Source of the DNA: Thalassoroseus pseudoceratinae
GTDB lineage: Bacteria; Planctomycetota; Planctomycetia; Planctomycetales; Planctomycetaceae
Direction: 5' to 3'
NCBI RefSeq assembly: GCF_011634775.1
Contig: NZ_JAALXT010000005.1
Coordinates: 558,001-622,000 of the forward strand
DNA: 64,000 nt
Shown: piece after piece, positions 18,501-25,394 of the stretch
How the letters are laid out: every line of letters starts with the position of its first letter
How positions within the stretch are numbered: the first letter of the stretch is position 1
Notes under the pieces: model-generated
Seen by the model: only the letters and a program-made list of their open reading frames with translations
The model's database searches: none
What the model was told of the DNA's origin: nothing
Position numbers and translations under genes: made by a program

Positions 18501-20470
18501 GTGAAACTGCCGGTCTCATCGAGCAACGCCGGCCGTTGCTTCAGGAAGTAGGACTCGTATTCCGCACATAACTGTTCGCGAGTCGCCCGGTCGATGCCAC
18601 GTCGCTCAAGTGCCGTACTTAGTTCCCGCGTCAACTCCGGCAACCGCATTCCCGCGTGTAGATCGTTCGAGAACTCGCCACCGAAAATTGTGCCTATCAC
18701 GACAGCCGCACGATGTCGATCGAACTCCTTGCGATCGTAACCGGCTTCTTTCAAAGCCTGGGCAGCCGCATCGAGCAACATGAACTGCATCGGATTGGCC
18801 CGCTGAATTTGTAGCGGGGGAATCTTGTGGGTTTTCCAATCGTAAGCGTAGTTGTGAATGAAACCACCACGCCGCGGTTCACCGGCTCGCCAACGTGACG
18901 CTGGAGCCGCCGTCATTGCGGATTGCTCGCCATGAATAAGCTGAGAATACTCACCGACATCCAGCGAGTTCGGCAGCACAACACCGCGACCGATGACCGC
19001 AATCGCCGCCGGTTCCCGAGGCGTCACACGGACGGAATTCGATTCTGATTTGGCGGATTGATGACGAGCGTGGAACTCCTCGACAACCAAATGCACGTTC
19101 AACCCACCGATGCCGAACGCATTCACTGCACCGGCACGCGGCCGGTCGGGATGTGTCGGCCAATCGCGACGCGTGGTCGCCACTTTGAACGGGAGTTCGT
19201 TCCAATCCACGTTCGGGTTCGGCGTGCGGAAGTTGATGCTCGGCGGAATCGAACCGTGCTGAATGGCCAAAATGACCTTCAACATCCCAGCCAAACCGGC
19301 GGTTTCCAGCGTGTGCCCAATGTTCGACTTCACACTACCAATCGGCAACCGCGTTCCGTCCAACTCGTGCGAGAAAAACTCGCCCAACGCAGACAGCTCC
19401 GTGGCATCGCCGATTTTAGTGCTTGTTGCGTGAGCTTCGACGTAATCAATTTCGGTCGGTTCGACAGGACCAGTATAGGCTCGGCGAATGGCTTCGACTT
19501 GGCCTTCTTTCCGCGGTGCCCACAAACTTCGCCCACGACCGTCACTCGAAAGACCGAGTCCACGCACGACCGCATGAATTTGATCGCCATCCGCAAGAGC
19601 ACGATCGAGCGTTTTGATCAGAAACGCGACGTGCCCCTCGGAATTCACCAGACCATCGGCGTCGGCATCGAACGGTCGCGAACCGGTCGCACTACAGGAA
19701 CGCGCTTGCGAAAACAGAATGAGACTGTCTTGCTTGCTGAACGAAGACCCGCCAACGATCGACATGTCCGTTTCACCGGTTTGCACGGCGAGCGCACCGA
19801 GAGCAAAGGCCACCAAACCCGATGCGCAGGCCGCATCAATCGCCATCTGCGGGCCGTCCAAGCCCAGCACACGCGACACGCAACCAGCCACCATGTTCGC
19901 TTCAACATCGGGCCGACCTTCGGAGTCGCGATGAGGCCGTTCTGACCGCAACCCCGTGACGACTTCATTGATGATCGCATCTTGCGTATCGTTGGGGAGC
20001 TTCGCGAACCCAGGCAGGTCACGCAGATAATCCACGTATTGCCCGGCAAGCACCGCGTAGTTCAGTTCCCCACCAATCGGGCTTCCGCCGGAATGACCAA
20101 CGTACACCCCGGCCCGTTGAGTCGGAAGCTCCGCCGGATCATAGCCGGCATGTTGACACGCCTCGGCGACGACCTCGCAAAAGATCCGATGACACGGATC
20201 GCTGTGTTTGAGTTGGCGAAACGATTCCGGGTAGTTCGCCGGGGGCGGTGTGTCTTTGAGCAACCCGCCGATGGAAGCGTAAGTCCGACCGCGTTGACCT
20301 TTGCGTTCGTCCAAATACAAGTCGCGATCAAGCCGATCAGCGGGCATTTCGCGGATTGTGTCTCGACCGTTGTCGAGCAAATCCCAGAATTCCTGAAGAT
20401 TATTCGCATCCGGCAGTCGGCACGCCATGCCGACAACCGCGATTGGTGTTTTCAATAGCTGCCCAGACAC
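12509..20470 (-). CDS. Iterative type I PKS / PUFA-synthase-like megasynthase (KS-KS*-AT-ACP3-KR-DH)
   Basis: A 2653-residue multidomain synthase. Domains in order: ketosynthase (about 8-465) with C215, H347 and H386; a second KS-like domain (487-880) in which the active-site Cys is replaced by Asp682 and the first His is lost, like a chain-length factor; acyltransferase (998-1285) with S1091 in GHSYGE and H1194; three carrier domains with phosphopantetheine serines S1429, S1557 and S1669 in LGIDSIK; ketoreductase (2070-2300) with TGGARGV, S2247 and Y2260-x3-N; dehydratase (2395-2650) with H2402 and D2574. The tandem ACPs and KS/CLF pair recall PfaA plus PfaC of PUFA synthases and the heterocyst-glycolipid synthases. 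No ER or thioesterase is present. GTG start, with AGAGAGG about 6 bases upstream. A phosphopantetheinyl transferase is not in the window. Confidence 0.92.
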   Translation of the reverse strand: MSGQLLKTPIAVVGMACRLPDANNLQEFWDLLDNGRDTIREMPADRLDRDLYLDERKGQRGRTYASIGGLLKDTPPPANYPESFRQLKHSDPCHRIFCEVVAEACQHAGYDPAELPTQRAGVYVGHSGGSPIGGELNYAVLAGQYVDYLRDLPGFAKLPNDTQDAIINEVVTGLRSERPHRDSEGRPDVEANMVAGCVSRVLGLDGPQMAIDAACASGLVAFALGALAVQTGETDMSIVGGSSFSKQDSLILFSQARSCSATGSRPFDADADGLVNSEGHVAFLIKTLDRALADGDQIHAVVRGLGLSSDGRGRSLWAPRKEGQVEAIRRAYTGPVEPTEIDYVEAHATSTKIGDATELSALGEFFSHELDGTRLPIGSVKSNIGHTLETAGLAGMLKVILAIQHGSIPPSINFRTPNPNVDWNELPFKVATTRRDWPTHPDRPRAGAVNAFGIGGLNVHLVVEEFHARHQSAKSESNSVRVTPREPAAIAVIGRGVVLPNSLDVGEYSQLIHGEQSAMTAAPASRWRAGEPRRGGFIHNYAYDWKTHKIPPLQIQRANPMQFMLLDAAAQALKEAGYDRKEFDRHRAAVVIGTIFGGEFSNDLHAGMRLPELTRELSTALERRGIDRATREQLCAEYESYFLKQRPALLDETGSFTSSTLASRISKTLDMMGGAMALDAGDVSSFAALSAACQLLDSQTCSVVLCGGAQRAMDLSAFESFEKHGRLSDSQGDGHLPGEGVAMVLLKNLADAERDGDTVHAVIRGVGAGADQSLQDAAIRAGRQAIRSGQIDTAAVGQVIAGNGVAACDREEFAGIGQVYPAVPQRPDPLVRQIGHIQAAHGLAMLVRSSFVDSRNDQLTALTGHTLSGLAYHIILDPTSGRVRSTRPNVSTEPVFVTNSPTVSPGQTPRILRWIATDRRQLEQQVQTAITRSEDAFQTAIETQFSSQDGIRLTVIAADANDLQRKLSLWCSIGRDGGRQATLHTEGVYEADLQTTPPRLACLFAGQGSQYAGMFRELATSSPAVRSRLEQIEACLRDAGLPSFASMAWDRPESLGRDVVATQTAILVADVLAWEAMSSLGVKPFAFAGHSYGEYAALVAAGVWSFPQALRATQARASALSYLTAGSTQMVAVRAGRDAVQPCVDRHSGVFISHFNAPEEIVIGGSTADVQAVMRELNAERIPTFELTVPCAFHTPHLAPAQSRLAMGLAAEHLLPPATPFISSVTARYTADAEDIRKNLAAQLVEPVQFVSLIERLADDGVNVFLEIGPSQVLTKLSRRILNDRAVTCFAFDHANRSEAEQKLYRQAVLETFGLTNETTTPVTTSAPTVSVPMTKTNVEKPVGPPVDFDATAARRQRRRQAAEQSRQPQPTTTTTPTSKENTEPEAAPAIDLAELKQFLVDFVIEHTGYPRDVVSLDADLEADLGIDSIKKAQLFGEFREMTQLAAEGGNGNGSINAFRTLREVLELAGEVREAVAIPEPEPTPEPVREPEPHLQLRVDQPPITETAPVASSSNSDAIDVDVLEQFLVDFVIEHTGYPRDVVSLDADLEADLGIDSIKKAQLFGEFREMTGLATEGEGGSGSGSINAFRTLRQVLELAGSVTPSPDVSERVETSTEPTKPIETSSSDAGFDADNLEQFLVDFVIEHTGYPRDVVSLDADLEADLGIDSIKKAQLFGELREMTNLDSEVSGSANMQQFRTLGEVLEMVGGVASPKNEAVPTTTISEPVSEVVPSSVPLRGPNYLKGFQRAERERAEIVSFLKAEADRRPFAETGTSMAVSADTLTADQHEELRGLADGTGVDFGNILAHHERLLGEDDQSTEPESTTNEPETISRRFVLRMVDLPNAGPDMAEPTFSGAALIVGQNRVADALKQRLEAVDVDVTVLAPDADPAANVKRLEEIWATNPVPHLFLVTPCDDDAITTTDESAWLRRRQVSLMSCFGLCQRWVQLAMRDKKLADGSVIGVGSLGGDFGFSLKSGDQPRSAESGGLAGLMKAMCIENWVNGFRSTPVKIVDTAHTDSPENVVAGIWRELAAPSHDLEVSWHTGRRQVVRAVPQTVPSSRREIRRGGTWVCTGGARGVTAYVLKELAPRYDLKLHLIGTAPAPNFPPHWREWRESNRQQIKAEVMRQARESGENSVRAWQDTEKALEIDKTLQELADLGVTAVYHSCDVADRSQLAETLAEVRKQSGPIHGILHGAGIGRDARFDRKDMRKVQQCIRAKVDGALAMMELTATDPIEQFVGFGSISGRFGANGHTDYSLSNDMLAKLVGWYRSQRPDVAAVAFHWHAWDDCGMAVKPETRLALEMIDMQFMPAREGVEHLINELLANTPEPEVLITDERYYRVFNPAETRAMEWYPNPRPPRLSVDWCPMLERSLTAGTDSGSVKLTVYPKRDPFLVEHRVQDTPVMPLAVGVEILCEAAMCAAGRRERIRLRDIEALRALKFFEETPKEISSRIVNCNGNHWTCELVADQTTRDGRLVEADREYLRATVEIGVGDATYVRPSPAPDHGWETIHYVGPESMVYHGPVFQNLTKFCYQGDRGWAKISAPALTELASARRNVTGWTIPSAALDACLYATALLAWKQVEAAPSLPASMGELEVGRLTRPGEACIVETKFLRRDGQRAWFEFSLFGQNEDLILRAKGYEIAFLG
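15341..16300 (-). repeat. Three tandem ACP-coding repeats within the PKS gene
   Basis: Repeat units lie at about 16058-16300 (ACP1), 15668-15916 (ACP2) and 15341-15580 (ACP3), separated by Pro/Glu/Thr-rich linkers. A core of about 45 residues is nearly the same in all three. At DNA level 16182-16243 (ACP1) and 15462-15523 (ACP3) are identical over 62 bases, while ACP2 differs from them at six silent positions in the same stretch. The spacing between ACP1 and ACP3 is exactly 720 bases. Confidence 0.9.
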
Positions 20471-20541
20471 AGTGGCCTCTCTGTCATCCGTGATCAGAGT
20501 CAGTCATCAGTTGCATCGTCGATTCGACATTGGAAACGCGT

Positions 20542-20573
20542 GGGCACGGTTTCAGTCCGTGAAAGCCGTGCCC
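20542..20573 (-). promoter_or_regulatory. Long hairpin between reductase and PKS genes
   Basis: GGGCACGG (20542-20549) pairs with CCGTGCCC (20566-20573), and the inner TTTCA and TGAAA extend the stem to 13 pairs with a single bulged base and a 5-base loop. It lies 7 bases after the reductase stop codon and about 70 bases before the PKS start on the minus strand. A TTTT run follows it only on the plus strand, so for the genes it is more likely an RNA-processing or stability element than a full terminator. Confidence 0.55.
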
Positions 20574-20580
20574 TTTTCCA

Positions 20581-22044
20581 TCACGAGGCCCGACGATTGC
20601 TCGCCAAACCCACCCGCAAGTGCTCGACCAAGGCATCAAGCCGAGATCGCGATTGCGAGTCACCTTCCAAGACCAACGAACCTTCCGCCAGTAACTGTTC
20701 GGAAGACTCCCGCCCGGAAACGAGTGTCCACAATGCCGACGATGGCCCGTAGATTAGGGATTTTGTGAAATCATGGGAAGCCGAATTTGCGCAGACCGGT
20801 CGCCCCCCCTCAAACATGACCGTCCACTGCCCACCGCCAGGCCCAGTTAATTCAAGTTGCAACGACTCGTCGCTCTCGAAACCGGCAGAGGAACCTTCAA
20901 AAGCCGATCGGAAAACCGCACCGATCGGTGGGGCATCGATCGTGGCTCGCGGTGGAAGCGTCGAGAATTTCGCATCCATCGCCCATCGACACAGGCGAAC
21001 CAACATTGAACGATCGACTACAGGGCAGGGCAGGTTCGGCAACGCCGCTTGCGTGTTCCGACAATCGAACAGTGGATCGGTCCGGAAGTAACTTCGGTAG
21101 ACATCCATCCCGGCACGCAACTCGTCTTCGCGAAACGCCGTCCGCTTCACCGTTCGGCCATCGGACGTTTCCAAATTCGATTGCTCAATCGCCGTATTGA
21201 TGGCTTCCTCAATCAGCGAAGTGGAAGTGAGTGCCGGATTCGTAATGTGAAATACCCGACCGACCTGCGATGCATTCTGCTTGATCTCGATAATCGCCCG
21301 AGAAACCCATTCCACAGGCACAAGGTTCTTCCGGTCATCGGCACTGAACCCCAAGTTGCGAATGAATTCCCGACCCGCCTGAGTTCCATTCGTTTTGGCG
21401 AGCAGCCAAGTCAATTGGACGGCCGTGTAGAACCCACGATATGTTGACGTGAATCCCGTTTCCGAGTCGCCGACAATCACCGAAGGCCGGTAAATCGTCG
21501 CACGATCACCGAATGCGTTCCTTACAATCGACTCGGCTTCAGCCTTGCTACGTTCGTAGTCGTTCCCAAAGTCAGCGTTTGCGTCGGCATCGATCTCCGC
21601 AACGCTCCCGTGACGTTGACCACAGACGTACGCCGTCGAGACATGATGAAAACGCTCGACTCCCGCATCCAACGCCGTGCGAACGAGATTCCGTGTCCCC
21701 ACGACATTCGTTCGATACGGTTCACCGTCCCGTGACTCGCCATGGAACACAAGACTTGCCGCATTGTGAAGAACGGAATCGCAATGCTCTCGAACGAAAC
21801 GTGCGTCGTCCTCGTTGAGTCCAAGATCGTGAGAGGTGAGGTCGCCATTGAGCACACGAGGACGAGGCAAACACCGTTTTAAACGACTTTCCCACGCGGT
21901 GAGGATTCCCTCGACACGAGCACAGGCATCGGCCAGCGGTGTCGACCGGACTAAGACCGCAACGTGTTCACCCTTCTCCAACAAATCCCGCAGCAAGTAT
22001 TGCCCTAGCAACCCAGTAACACCAGTAATCAGAGTGTAGGGCAT
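20581..22044 (-). CDS. Acyl thioester reductase with C-terminal SCP2-like domain
   Basis: A 487-residue extended SDR of the thioester-reductase/fatty-acyl-reductase type. The NAD(P) motif G8-V-T-G11-L-L-G14 starts the protein, the active site has S135 and Y162-x3-K166 (YERSK), and VIVGDSETG follows. Relatives such as HetM/HglB and the R domains of synthetases release an ACP-bound acyl chain as aldehyde or alcohol. The last 100 residues (GGGQWTVMFEGGRPVCA to the end, ending in a leGd-type strand) resemble an SCP2 lipid-binding domain; that is a weaker call. It is first in the minus-strand block, 110 bases before the PKS, which has no thioesterase, so it is the likely chain-release enzyme. Product as fatty alcohol or aldehyde is inference. 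Confidence 0.8.
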   Translation of the reverse strand: MPYTLITGVTGLLGQYLLRDLLEKGEHVAVLVRSTPLADACARVEGILTAWESRLKRCLPRPRVLNGDLTSHDLGLNEDDARFVREHCDSVLHNAASLVFHGESRDGEPYRTNVVGTRNLVRTALDAGVERFHHVSTAYVCGQRHGSVAEIDADANADFGNDYERSKAEAESIVRNAFGDRATIYRPSVIVGDSETGFTSTYRGFYTAVQLTWLLAKTNGTQAGREFIRNLGFSADDRKNLVPVEWVSRAIIEIKQNASQVGRVFHITNPALTSTSLIEEAINTAIEQSNLETSDGRTVKRTAFREDELRAGMDVYRSYFRTDPLFDCRNTQAALPNLPCPVVDRSMLVRLCRWAMDAKFSTLPPRATIDAPPIGAVFRSAFEGSSAGFESDESLQLELTGPGGGQWTVMFEGGRPVCANSASHDFTKSLIYGPSSALWTLVSGRESSEQLLAEGSLVLEGDSQSRSRLDALVEHLRVGLASNRRAS

Positions 22045-22084
22045 CGTCGTTCCATTCCGTGCTCTGAACGATTTCCGAAATCTA

Positions 22085-22098
22085 TGATCACACGATCA
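22085..22098 (-). promoter_or_regulatory. Inverted repeat upstream of the PKS block
   Basis: TGATC (22085-22089) and GATCA (22094-22098) form a perfect 5-bp inverted repeat about 40 bases upstream of the reductase start. On the minus strand TTGCTT and TAGATT flank this site with an 18-base spacer, a weak match to a sigma-70 promoter. Possible operator of the biosynthetic block; low confidence. Confidence 0.25.
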
Positions 22099-22110
22099 CG
22101 ACAAGCAACA

Positions 22111-22839
22111 TCAAGCCCCGGCTTGACGTTGAGGGAAGGATTCGGGCGCTGTGACTTTCCCTAAGAAACTCGCCTGCCACATCTCACCGCTATAGACTTC
22201 TAATGCTGTCAGACAACCTCCGCCGTAGCAGCCAGTGTCAATGCAAGTCAAACCGGGCTGACGCAAGATGTTGCCCGTCTTGTTCGCCGTATGACCCACC
22301 ACCGCGGCTTTCCCGGACTGATGAGGCATCGGCAGGTGATCAATGAGTGACGTCCATCGCATCATCTTCCGTGACTGTTCTGACAACGGCTTCTGCGAGT
22401 CGTAATTGCCATGCACAAAGAAGTGATCCTCCAACTCAACGATGTCGGAGAAGGATCGGATGAAATCAATATGCTCTTGTGGAATCACATCGAGACGACC
22501 ACAAAACCCATAAGAGTCTAGCGTTGCAGTCCCGCCATGTTTCAACCAGCGTTTCGGCGGCTTCCCATCAAGAACATCTAACATCATCTCCTCATGATTG
22601 CCTAGAATAGGCCGGAGATCACATCGTGAGCTCAAAGACATCAAGAGTTCAATGGCCGCTCGTGAGTCGTTCCCGCGATCAATCACATCGCCAAGCGGAA
22701 CAACGATATCAAACGGTCCAATCGGCAAAGCGGCTAGCAACGCTTCCAATGCGCGAGCACAACCGTGGATATCACCAATCGCAAAAACACGCGACGCCTG
22801 ATGCGACGCCGCGTGAATCGTAGTTGACACTTTTGTCAT
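22111..22839 (-). CDS. Metallophosphatase, serine/threonine protein phosphatase-like
   Basis: A 242-residue calcineurin-like phosphoesterase. All metal-binding signatures are in place: GDIHGC (22-27), GDVIDRG (50-56), GNHEEM (80-85) and later HGNYDS and VVGHTANK. This set fits the PPP-type bacterial phosphatases (PrpA/PrpB or diadenosine-tetraphosphatase relatives). ATG at 22839 is chosen because the conserved domain begins soon after; an in-frame GTG at 22938 would add a hydrophobic leader ending in SAGC that looks only weakly like a lipoprotein signal. It stands between the PKS block and the exopolysaccharide genes on the same strand. Its substrate is not apparent. Confidence 0.85.
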   Translation of the reverse strand: MTKVSTTIHAASHQASRVFAIGDIHGCARALEALLAALPIGPFDIVVPLGDVIDRGNDSRAAIELLMSLSSRCDLRPILGNHEEMMLDVLDGKPPKRWLKHGGTATLDSYGFCGRLDVIPQEHIDFIRSFSDIVELEDHFFVHGNYDSQKPLSEQSRKMMRWTSLIDHLPMPHQSGKAAVVGHTANKTGNILRQPGLTCIDTGCYGGGCLTALEVYSGEMWQASFLGKVTAPESFPQRQAGA

Positions 22840-23047
22840 TGCTGGCAGGCTCACCTTAGCTAGTGGACCGTCACTGAATTTGCATCCTGCTGATGCAAAT
22901 CCAAGAGAGAAAAATGTGCAGAACAACCGACCCCGCACACAAATTCACAGTCTCCAAGAAAATCCTAGTATGCCTAGAGATCTGAGCGACTCAAACGAGG
23001 TTGAAAACCGCCTGAGCACTCAGATTGCAAACCCACCATCCACGTGA

Positions 23048-24037
23048 CTAGGCAGCGGACGATTTTGCCTTCTTCGCTTTGTACTCCGCTTCGATCCAAT
23101 TGTAGGTTTTCTCGAGTCCGTTGCGAAGTCGAATACTAGGCGCCCAACCGAGATACTTCTCGATCAACGTGTTATCGCTATTGCGACCGTTGACGCCCTT
23201 CGGCGCGTCGAGTTTATAGTTTCGTTTCAGCTTGGTTCCACTGATTTCCTCAGCGATATCCACCAACTGGTTGATCGTCACCAGCTCGTTGGAACCGAGA
23301 TTGATCGGCTCGGGCACACCTTGTTCCGTGATCTGACGAATACCTTTGATGCAATCGTCGATGTACATAAAGCTACGGGTTTGATTGCCGTCGCCCCAAA
23401 TCTCAATCTCGCCGTGACCTGAATGAACGGCGTCGATAACTTTACGACAAATCGCGGCGGGAGCCTTCTCACGGCCACCGTCCCAAGTCCCATGAGGTCC
23501 GTAGACATTGTGGAACCGAGCCACCCGAGTCTTCAAACCATAGTCTTCCGAGAAGTGACGGCACATCCGCTCAGAGAAGAGTTTCTCCCAACCATAACCA
23601 TCCTCTGGCATGGCGGGATAGGCGTCTGCTTCTTTCAGTGGCGTGACATTCGCATCACGTTGCTTATCAGCGTTGTAAACGCAAGCCGACGAAGAATAGA
23701 AGAAGCGATCGGCTTGACACTCTTTTGCAGCCATCAGCATGTGCGTGTTAATCAGCACACTCAACATACAAAGCGCTTTGTTGTTCTCGATGAACCCCAT
23801 ACCGCCCATGTCGCAGGCCAAATTGTACACATCGCTGGAACCATCGCAGACTTCTTCGCAAGCGTCACGCAGTTCCAAGTTGCGAACAAGGTTCTCAGCA
23901 CCTTCATGAACCTGATACCACTCTTCAAACGGCTTGACATCAACACTGCGAACTTGGAAACCTTCTTCCAATAGATGCGCAACCAAATGACCGCCAATAA
24001 AACCGCCGGCTCCACCGACAACAGCTAATCGACTCAT
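23048..24037 (-). CDS. GDP-mannose 3,5-epimerase-like NAD-dependent epimerase
   Basis: 329 residues. After the NAD motif GGAGGFIGGHL come several segments that match plant GDP-mannose 3,5-epimerase closely by eye: CDMGGMGFI, FFYSSSACVY, YGWEK (Y-x3-K), ARFHNVYGPHGTW, GGREKAPAA, WGDGNQTRSFMYIDD, NLGSNE and GRNSDNTLI. The enzyme would convert GDP-D-mannose to GDP-L-galactose or GDP-L-gulose. In this setting, next to two glycosyltransferases, it probably makes a sugar donor for the exopolysaccharide. GGAG lies just before the ATG, and only two bases separate the ATG from the stop of the preceding glycosyltransferase gene. Confidence 0.85.
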   Translation of the reverse strand: MSRLAVVGGAGGFIGGHLVAHLLEEGFQVRSVDVKPFEEWYQVHEGAENLVRNLELRDACEEVCDGSSDVYNLACDMGGMGFIENNKALCMLSVLINTHMLMAAKECQADRFFYSSSACVYNADKQRDANVTPLKEADAYPAMPEDGYGWEKLFSERMCRHFSEDYGLKTRVARFHNVYGPHGTWDGGREKAPAAICRKVIDAVHSGHGEIEIWGDGNQTRSFMYIDDCIKGIRQITEQGVPEPINLGSNELVTINQLVDIAEEISGTKLKRNYKLDAPKGVNGRNSDNTLIEKYLGWAPSIRLRNGLEKTYNWIEAEYKAKKAKSSAA

Positions 24038-24039
24038 AA

Positions 24040-25296
24040 TTAAGCTCCAATCCTTTCAATACGGTCGATCGACTGACGCACTAGACGGTCAGCCGAGTGA
24101 GGTTCGGTCGCTCCTCCGAGCAACTGTTCGAAGCGGTCACAAATCCGTTCGATATCAAAGTGCGTTTCCGCATAGTTTCTAGCAGCAAGCCCCATCTTCA
24201 ATCGTAAAGACGACGAAGTGGCTAACTCATCCGCAGCCTGAACAAACGCCGCTGAATCACGAGGATCAACGACTAAACCCGCTGAATTCCCTTCAATAAT
24301 GCGAGCGGACAAATTCTCTTTCGGTATCGCGGCTAGTAATGCCCGTTGAGCGCACATATAACTGAGCATCTTGGACGGCACGCAGAACACGCCCGCTTCA
24401 GGTTCCAAGATGCCAATCAATACATCTGCACTGCCAAAGACATTGGGCATCTCTTCAAAGGGCTGAAACGGCAAAATACGAATCGACTGAACACCGTGCT
24501 CAGCAACACGCGATTTCAACCACTCTGCACCCTCACCTTGAGAGACGACCGTCAACTCACCCCGGCCAAGCTGGTCGAGATGAATACCAAGTTGCAAGAG
24601 CAAATCGGGATTATGACGAATCGACAAGGTGCCCGAATACAAAAACCGAACCTCTTTAGTCAACCCGAGTTTCAATGACCATTCGTTGTCTCGTGAACGA
24701 AGAGGAAGTTCCTCCAGCGGAGCCCAGTTGTGAACGACATGAATTTTGTCATCGGGCACGCCCTGCTGGGCAAGCACATCCTTAAAGTCTTCGCTAATAA
24801 CAACGACTTGATCGCTAGCAAGACACGCTTGCCGATCTAACCGCATGAAGTATCGGCCAGCAAGATGGCCAATGCCTGGAAGTTTCTTTTTAAGAATCCG
24901 ATAAGCAGCCAGCCCATACAAGTCCTGAATCCAAGACACTAATCGACAGCCAGTCCGTCGACATGCCTTCACCAACGATTGAAGCACGAGCGACGGCGTA
25001 TTGGCCGTCAGCACGACATCCGGCCGCGACGATGAAATCTCTGCCGCCAATTTCCGGCCGTATTCCGACTCCTGACGAAACCGACTAACAAAACTATACT
25101 TCTTGATCTCCTGATCGAGAAAGATCGGCCGAATATTGAAGCCGACTGGGTCTGCATCATTCTTATTCAATGCCCCTCGCGGAGTGTTGATCGACCCCGA
25201 ATATAGATGTAGAACCTCGTGTCCAACCTTTGCCAACTGCCGACTCAGCTGAACTTGAAAGGGATGACCAGCGTAATCATGAATCAGAATTCGCAT
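24040..25296 (-). CDS. Family 4 glycosyltransferase (WcaI/WbuB-like)
   Basis: 418 residues with the two-Rossmann GT-B layout. The N-terminal half begins MRILIHDYAGHP and carries the acceptor-side domain. The C-terminal half has FLYSGTLSIRHNPDLLL, a typical donor-domain start, and EPEAGVFCVPSKMLSYM with the nucleotide-sugar binding pattern of WcaI/WbuB-type enzymes. It adds a sugar to a lipid-linked oligosaccharide on the inner face of the membrane; the sugar is unknown. GGAGG lies 6 bases before the ATG. It is closely followed by the GDP-mannose-epimerase-like gene. Confidence 0.88.
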   Translation of the reverse strand: MRILIHDYAGHPFQVQLSRQLAKVGHEVLHLYSGSINTPRGALNKNDADPVGFNIRPIFLDQEIKKYSFVSRFRQESEYGRKLAAEISSSRPDVVLTANTPSLVLQSLVKACRRTGCRLVSWIQDLYGLAAYRILKKKLPGIGHLAGRYFMRLDRQACLASDQVVVISEDFKDVLAQQGVPDDKIHVVHNWAPLEELPLRSRDNEWSLKLGLTKEVRFLYSGTLSIRHNPDLLLQLGIHLDQLGRGELTVVSQGEGAEWLKSRVAEHGVQSIRILPFQPFEEMPNVFGSADVLIGILEPEAGVFCVPSKMLSYMCAQRALLAAIPKENLSARIIEGNSAGLVVDPRDSAAFVQAADELATSSSLRLKMGLAARNYAETHFDIERICDRFEQLLGGATEPHSADRLVRQSIDRIERIGA

Positions 25297-25394
25297 TGGC
25301 CGCCTCCGTATTTAGTATCTGCAGAATTTCAATTGACCAACTGTTAGACAGCCAGTTAAACAACTTTGAGTCAGCAATTCCCTATGGCCAAACA

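Noticed and set aside
12509-20470. Assignment of the PKS as a true PUFA synthase or heterocyst glycolipid synthase
   Set aside because: Domain order differs from both, and PfaB, PfaD, the PfaC DH pair and HglT are not nearby; only general similarity is claimed.
4115-22044. Ladderane lipid biosynthesis
   Set aside because: Ladderanes belong to anammox planctomycetes and their clusters have no recognised link to Rieske enzymes with this type of synthase; nothing in the sequence supports it.
22840-22938. Possible lipoprotein leader in front of the metallophosphatase
   Set aside because: The GTG start lacks a ribosome-binding site and the SAGC box is weak; PPP-type phosphatases are cytoplasmic.
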